A stretch of 64,000 nt of DNA from Przewalskia tangutica (taxonomy: Eukaryota > Streptophyta > Magnoliopsida > Solanales > Solanaceae): positions 39,921,001-39,985,000 of the forward strand of contig CM056726.1 of the NCBI GenBank assembly GCA_029844215.1. The letters run 5' to 3'. A program made the translations under genes and the position numbers. Each line of letters starts with the position of its first letter. Position 1 is the first letter of the stretch. Below, in pieces: positions 59,556-64,000 of this stretch. The notes beneath the pieces are model-generated. The model was given only the letters and a program-made list of their open reading frames with translations, was not told the origin of the DNA and made no database searches.

Positions 59556-60783
59556 ATCATACGTACATTGATAGATTCAGATTTCGCCCTAGCGTATATG
59601 TTTTCCCTTTGTTGCTAGCAGTTGTAAAGTGATAGTACCCCCAGAGGTAGGGATACTTTGATTAGTAAAGTGAAAAGTTAAGAATGTTGACAAAAATGAT
59701 AAAGTGAACTGAGACTATAGTTGTGTAGGGTTCACAAGTTGTAATTACCCCGTAACAGTGTAAAGACCAATAGGGAAGGATGCACAGTAGAAATACTTTG
59801 GCCTATGTGACGAACCTCTAGTGAATAGGGGGATAGAATGAAAAGTTAAGTGTGACGATGGGTCCGGTTAGGGACTCATTTCGGGTCAACCGATAGTATG
59901 GAATGGGGTGATGTCAGTTGGAGATGGTACCGCTATGTGATAGGGTCACGATGATGCAAGGCCCAAGTCTAGTTAATCGTTGTACGAGTTCGTGGACGCG
60001 TTCCACCGGAATCAGGTCGTAAGGGCCGAGAAGAGCCTTAGCGGAAATTCAAATAGCACGATGGCCAAGTTTGCATAGTAACTCCAAGGAATGGGGAACA
60101 GAAGCAATATTTGAAATTTTGTACGTATGCTCAAATAAGTTTGGAAGTACGAGAAATTATGACAAGTAAGAAAAGGAAGAAACAAGGGTTAAAAGAACTA
60201 TAGTGATTATAGTTATGAGTAATGAAGGTACGTAGAGAAAATTTATTTTAGGCCATGAGTGGAGGTTAATAATGATGATTCCCACGCCTTAGATTCGAAT
60301 AACCGCCCATAGTGCTCATGATGGAGATACTACTAGTATTAGAGTTTACACCGGTTGGTAAACTAAGCTAGGCAGATTATGGGTTCATGTCCCAACTAGT
60401 TGGGTGACTTAGTGAGACAGAGAAGGGAGTAACACGGGGGAAACACATCAGTTAGCTGAATAGGAGTCCGACTGAAGGATTCAGATAGTGTTAGTCCCAT
60501 GACTTAGAATACGACAGGGCCGTCCCTTTATGCGGGGAAAAAGGAAGTAACCTCTAGAAGATTCCGTTTTTGATAAGACTGTAACCTTCGAGTTTTGTGA
60601 GAAGGGACCGCGGATGGAAGGCACATTGTTATGTTTACGTATGTTATGTAGTGGCCATGTGTGGCATCGTTGGTCTTGTGGAGTATTGATTGATAGGCAT
60701 AGTAAAGAGATTATGCCGTAGTTTGTATAGCTTGACAACCGACTAAGAACATTCGGGGACGAATGTTTCTAAGGGGGGAAGAA
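59556..60783 (+). mobile_element. Non-coding 3' internal region of the last A copy
   Basis: It is conserved with 7201-8481 and 54420-55641. The unassigned block lies at about 59935-60030. The palindrome is at 60748-60767 and the polypurine tract at 60771-60781. I see no reverse transcriptase, RNase H or integrase sequence in it. Confidence 0.85.
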
Positions 60784-63413
60784 TGTTACACCCCGTAAGT
60801 CCATGACATGTATAAGAGAATAGATGCGAGAACACAAGACTTGTGAATAGGTACGAAGGGAAGAATTATTTTTTCGACGGAAAATCTTCCGAACGTCGGA
60901 AAGGAAAAAGGTTTGTTAATGAGAATTGGATTCTCAAAAAAATGCACTATTTCAGGATTATGGAACTTATTAACATTATGAAAATTTATTTTTACGGATT
61001 TGGTTACGTGGGGCCCACCCGAGAAATTATACGTTTTGTGGGGCCCACGAGGGTTACAGAACTTTATGGACGAATGGGAGGGAGACACGTGGCACCCCCC
61101 ACATGGTCTTGGACGAAAATTAACAAGGGTAGAATGGTCATTGACCAATGTAGAAGATCAAGTCTTGCTATCTTGAGATAATTGACCAAGTCAACTTGCC
61201 ACTTGGATAGTTATCTAAGTATTCTTCATCCTAGCCACCCATATGTTGTAATCTAAGCCCTCCATTGTGTTATTTATACACACTAGTGCAAGACCAAGTC
61301 TTCAACACTTAGAAAAATTAGAGAACCTTGTTCTTCACTTAAGAGCTCTCGGGTTTGAGAAAAGTTCCACACAAATTTTTTGTAATTTTGGTTCATTATT
61401 TACAAGACTTTAACCTAAGGTCCCTAAGGGTATTGTAAGGATATCTCAATAGAAATATTTCGGAAAATCGACGTTTTCACGTTAGTCGCAAGGCGAAAAC
61501 CTAGGTCGTTTTCATAGTCTTGGATTGGAAATGGAAGAGAAGTTGGTTGTGAACTTCTAAAGGCTTCAAATAGCGGATTGGAGCGTAAAGGAAAGGAACT
61601 AAGAATTGCTAAGGAGCGACTTTGAATCTTTGAAATTATTAGGGCTATATCAAGGTAACAATCTTGTCGTTTTAGTAATTAAAGATTACTTATTGTTGTA
61701 GTTATGGATATTAGCAAGCATGAGGTATATAGTATGAAGTTTGATAAGTGTATTGGCTATTGGAACCCTAATCCGAAACTAGCATGTTTAGCCTTTGAGA
61801 TTGAAATTCAATTTGGTTATTAGTATAGTCGTCGCATGTTATATAAAGAAGGAATTGTAGTTGTTAAAGTTGTTTATGACTATATAACATGTTAGACCTA
61901 AGAACTTGGATTGAAAAAGAATTGGAAAAGACTTTGAGTTGTTGTTTATGTTAGTCGAGAGTGGCTTTGGATATTGAACTACTTAGTATGAATTGTGGGG
62001 TAGAATTTTACACGTATTGTAAGACGTGTAATACCCTTTGATTGGTTGTTGTATTGACCCTTAAATGTGGCATGTTGGTTATTGATTATCGGGCCTTGAA
62101 AAGGGTGGAAAAGTATGTAGAAACAAAGGAGGTGCTGCCCGATTTTCCATAGAATAAGAGACCGTATACTTAGTATTATTCTACGTTAGAAACAAGAAGT
62201 TGATAGTCGTGTTGTGGCCTTTATAGGTTGACAATTCTACGAGCGACGTATTCGACTTATCTTGTGGATTAAGCCGAAAAGGTATGTGAACCATCTCCTC
62301 TTCTTCTAGCATGATTCCTTATGATAAAGTAAGTAAATCCTACTCCTTAAATGATCCACTCCTTGTTTGTACTTGGATTGCCTAATATAGAAGTTGTTCT
62401 ATATACTTCCTTGTTTGTACTTGGATTGCCTAACATAGAAGTTGTTCTAATATACTTGCTTGAAGTACTTTGGATGTTTAAATTGAAAGTTGTTATAATC
62501 CATTACCTTGAGGAGTTTGGATTTTCAAAAGTGAAAGTATTTTATTTGAATTACATAGAGTCTTGAAAAGGAAGTAGTTCCCAAATTTTTTGGATAGTGC
62601 CTTAGTTCTAAAACCTAAAGGTTGTTATAACGGCTTTAGGGAGTCAAATGAGTGATTTACTTAATTGATTTAAAAGAGGAGAAATGACATGATTTAAAGT
62701 GAAGTAACTTGTTCTAAAGGTGTGAGTTAATTGAGATTTAAAAGTAGAAGAAACTTGATTTCTAAAGTTAAGAAACTTGATTTCTAAAGTTAAGAGACTT
62801 GAAGTATTTTGAAAGTATATGATACTTGGTTTTAAAGGTATAAGTTTCTTGTTATAAAAAGAATGAATTTGTTTAAAAACCATAAAGGGTTATAACGGCT
62901 TTATGAAAGGTTAAGAGAGTTGTCTATTTTTGATTAATAGGCATGAGTTGCCTAGATTTTGAAAATTGAAGTTACTTGGTTTCAAATTCTTGAAATGAAT
63001 TTCTAAAGGTGTAGTAACTTAATTTGAAAAATAGACATGCCTTGATACTACGGGTGTTAGTATCTTGGGGTTTTATATAAAAAGGAGTCCTTTGAAAAGA
63101 ATGGAAGTACGTAGTACTGAGGGTTGAAATCCCGGATTTTTATATAAAACGAAAGTGCCTTGAGTTTATAAAATGAAATTTATTTTAGTATGATAATGAA
63201 AGTCTAAAGATTTTATGAACTTGCCTATGTGTGTTTGTGATAGCCTTTGAGTGCAAGTATTATATTTTTACGTTGTCGCGACTCTCAGTTGAAGGGCCGG
63301 CTGACTTGTGAGTTTAATTGGACGTACCGACGGTGATGTGGGATTCCACGGGTATGCTTCCATTATGATTGATCCTTGGACATGCTTACACGATGTGGGA
63401 TTCCGGGGCATGT
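60784..63413 (+). repeat. Family A LTR, third LTR of the right array
   Basis: It starts TGTTACACCCCGTAAG after the polypurine tract, with TATA box at 61271-61278 and G-box CACGTGG near 61086. It runs about 2.6 kb to 63413, where D3 interrupts it. It is closer to 25471-28000 and 55642-58492 than to the left-array LTRs. Confidence 0.9.
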
Positions 63414-63919
63414 TGTCACGACCCGATCCCGGGCCCGTGACTAGTGCCTTACTCCGGGCACCCTAGTGATACAACATCAGAGAAAATCAGCGGAAATAAA
63501 ACTTAAACATGAAACAAGAAATAAGATCATAAAACAGGCCAACCAAACGGTTACCTTCCAATAAAATATATGTATACAAATCTTTCAAACCGAACAGTTT
63601 AATCCTTTTTACAAACCCTGCCCACAACAAGATTTTCATGCACTTAAGAGTTTTTATACAACATGACGGGACAGGGCCCCGCCATACCCCTGAATGTACA
63701 AGAACCTACAACTCAGGGTAACATACCAAAGATAAGCCTCCGGAGAAACGGAGCTTCCCAACGCTGAACTGTGATCCTAAGAGCGAGGATCAGCAACCGA
63801 TGTACCTCTACCTGCGGCATGAACGCAGCCCCCCGAAGGAGGTCGATAACAGTACTAAGTATATGAAATCAAAATATCAGAATGAAATCATAGCAAATAT
63901 ATAAAGCAGAGACATGTAT
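63414..63919 (-). repeat. D3, minus-strand LTR end
   Basis: It starts TGTCACGACCCGATCCCGGG, as the D1 and D2 LTRs do at their left ends. CATGT (63409-63413) is the candidate target copy. About 0.5 kb is seen before another insertion. Confidence 0.85.
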
Positions 63920-64000
63920 TGTCACGACCCGACTCGGATCGGTGCCCTACCTGGGCACCCTTCAAACATACAACATAGATAAACTGCTGCGGAAAAATAA
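63920..64000 (-). repeat. Further minus-strand LTR, nested in D3
   Basis: A new LTR terminus TGTCACGACCCGACTCGG begins inside the D3 LTR (candidate target copy TGTAT at 63915-63919). Its following bases differ from D1-D3, so it is a related but separate family. It leaves the window. Confidence 0.75.

Noticed and set aside
1..64000. Host genes, tRNA or rRNA genes, plastid or mitochondrial inserts
   Set aside because: I scanned by eye for long coding frames outside retroelement domains and for tRNA-like or rRNA-like segments and saw none. All stretches could be assigned to LTR elements or their short flanks.

Overview
The window is heterochromatic plant DNA made almost entirely of long terminal repeat (LTR) retrotransposons nested in one another. 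I see no host gene, tRNA, rRNA, CRISPR array or bacterial feature. Initiator-Met tRNA primer sites, integrases followed by a GPY/F motif and chromodomain, and LTR ends of the form TGTYAC.../...GTCGTGACA point to Ty3-type chromoviruses of the Tekay/Del kind. One Athila-type element has a tRNA-Asp primer site. LTR style suggests a dicot, probably an asterid such as Solanaceae; that placement is inference.

Left block (1-22396, + strand): a tandem array LTR - internal - LTR - internal - LTR of family A and a close relative, with pol-less internal regions. A full-length family B element (11560-21598, duplicated target AGTGA) sits in the last LTR. Middle (22397-25470): the start of a minus-strand LTR, then an Athila LTR, its primer site and a decayed protease region. 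Right block (25471-64000): a second family A array inserted into the Athila element. It has itself received D1 (minus strand, 28001-36056), C1 (+, 37144-46845, target ATATA), C2 (+, 46893-47875, truncated), D2 (minus, 47876-54303, inside C2 and truncated), D3 (minus, from 63414) and a further minus LTR (from 63920). The deepest visible nesting is Athila > A > C2 > D2.

B and C1 carry the full order gag, protease, reverse transcriptase, RNase H, integrase, chromodomain, broken by many frameshifts. A and D carry gag remnants with most or all of pol missing, so they look like non-autonomous passengers that depended on relatives such as B and C for enzymes.

The most unusual signal is in the base sequence. 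Between near-identical copies, CAG and CTG (CHG methylation context) in one copy repeatedly appear as CG-containing strings in the other, on both strands and in all families. Even primer binding sites are affected. Point mutation does not easily explain this. The best reading is a base-calling artefact at CHG-methylated cytosines, in which case many of the apparent frameshifts are not real. I found no clearly new biological system. The most open items are an unassigned block shared by the pol-less elements and palindromes shared by all families.
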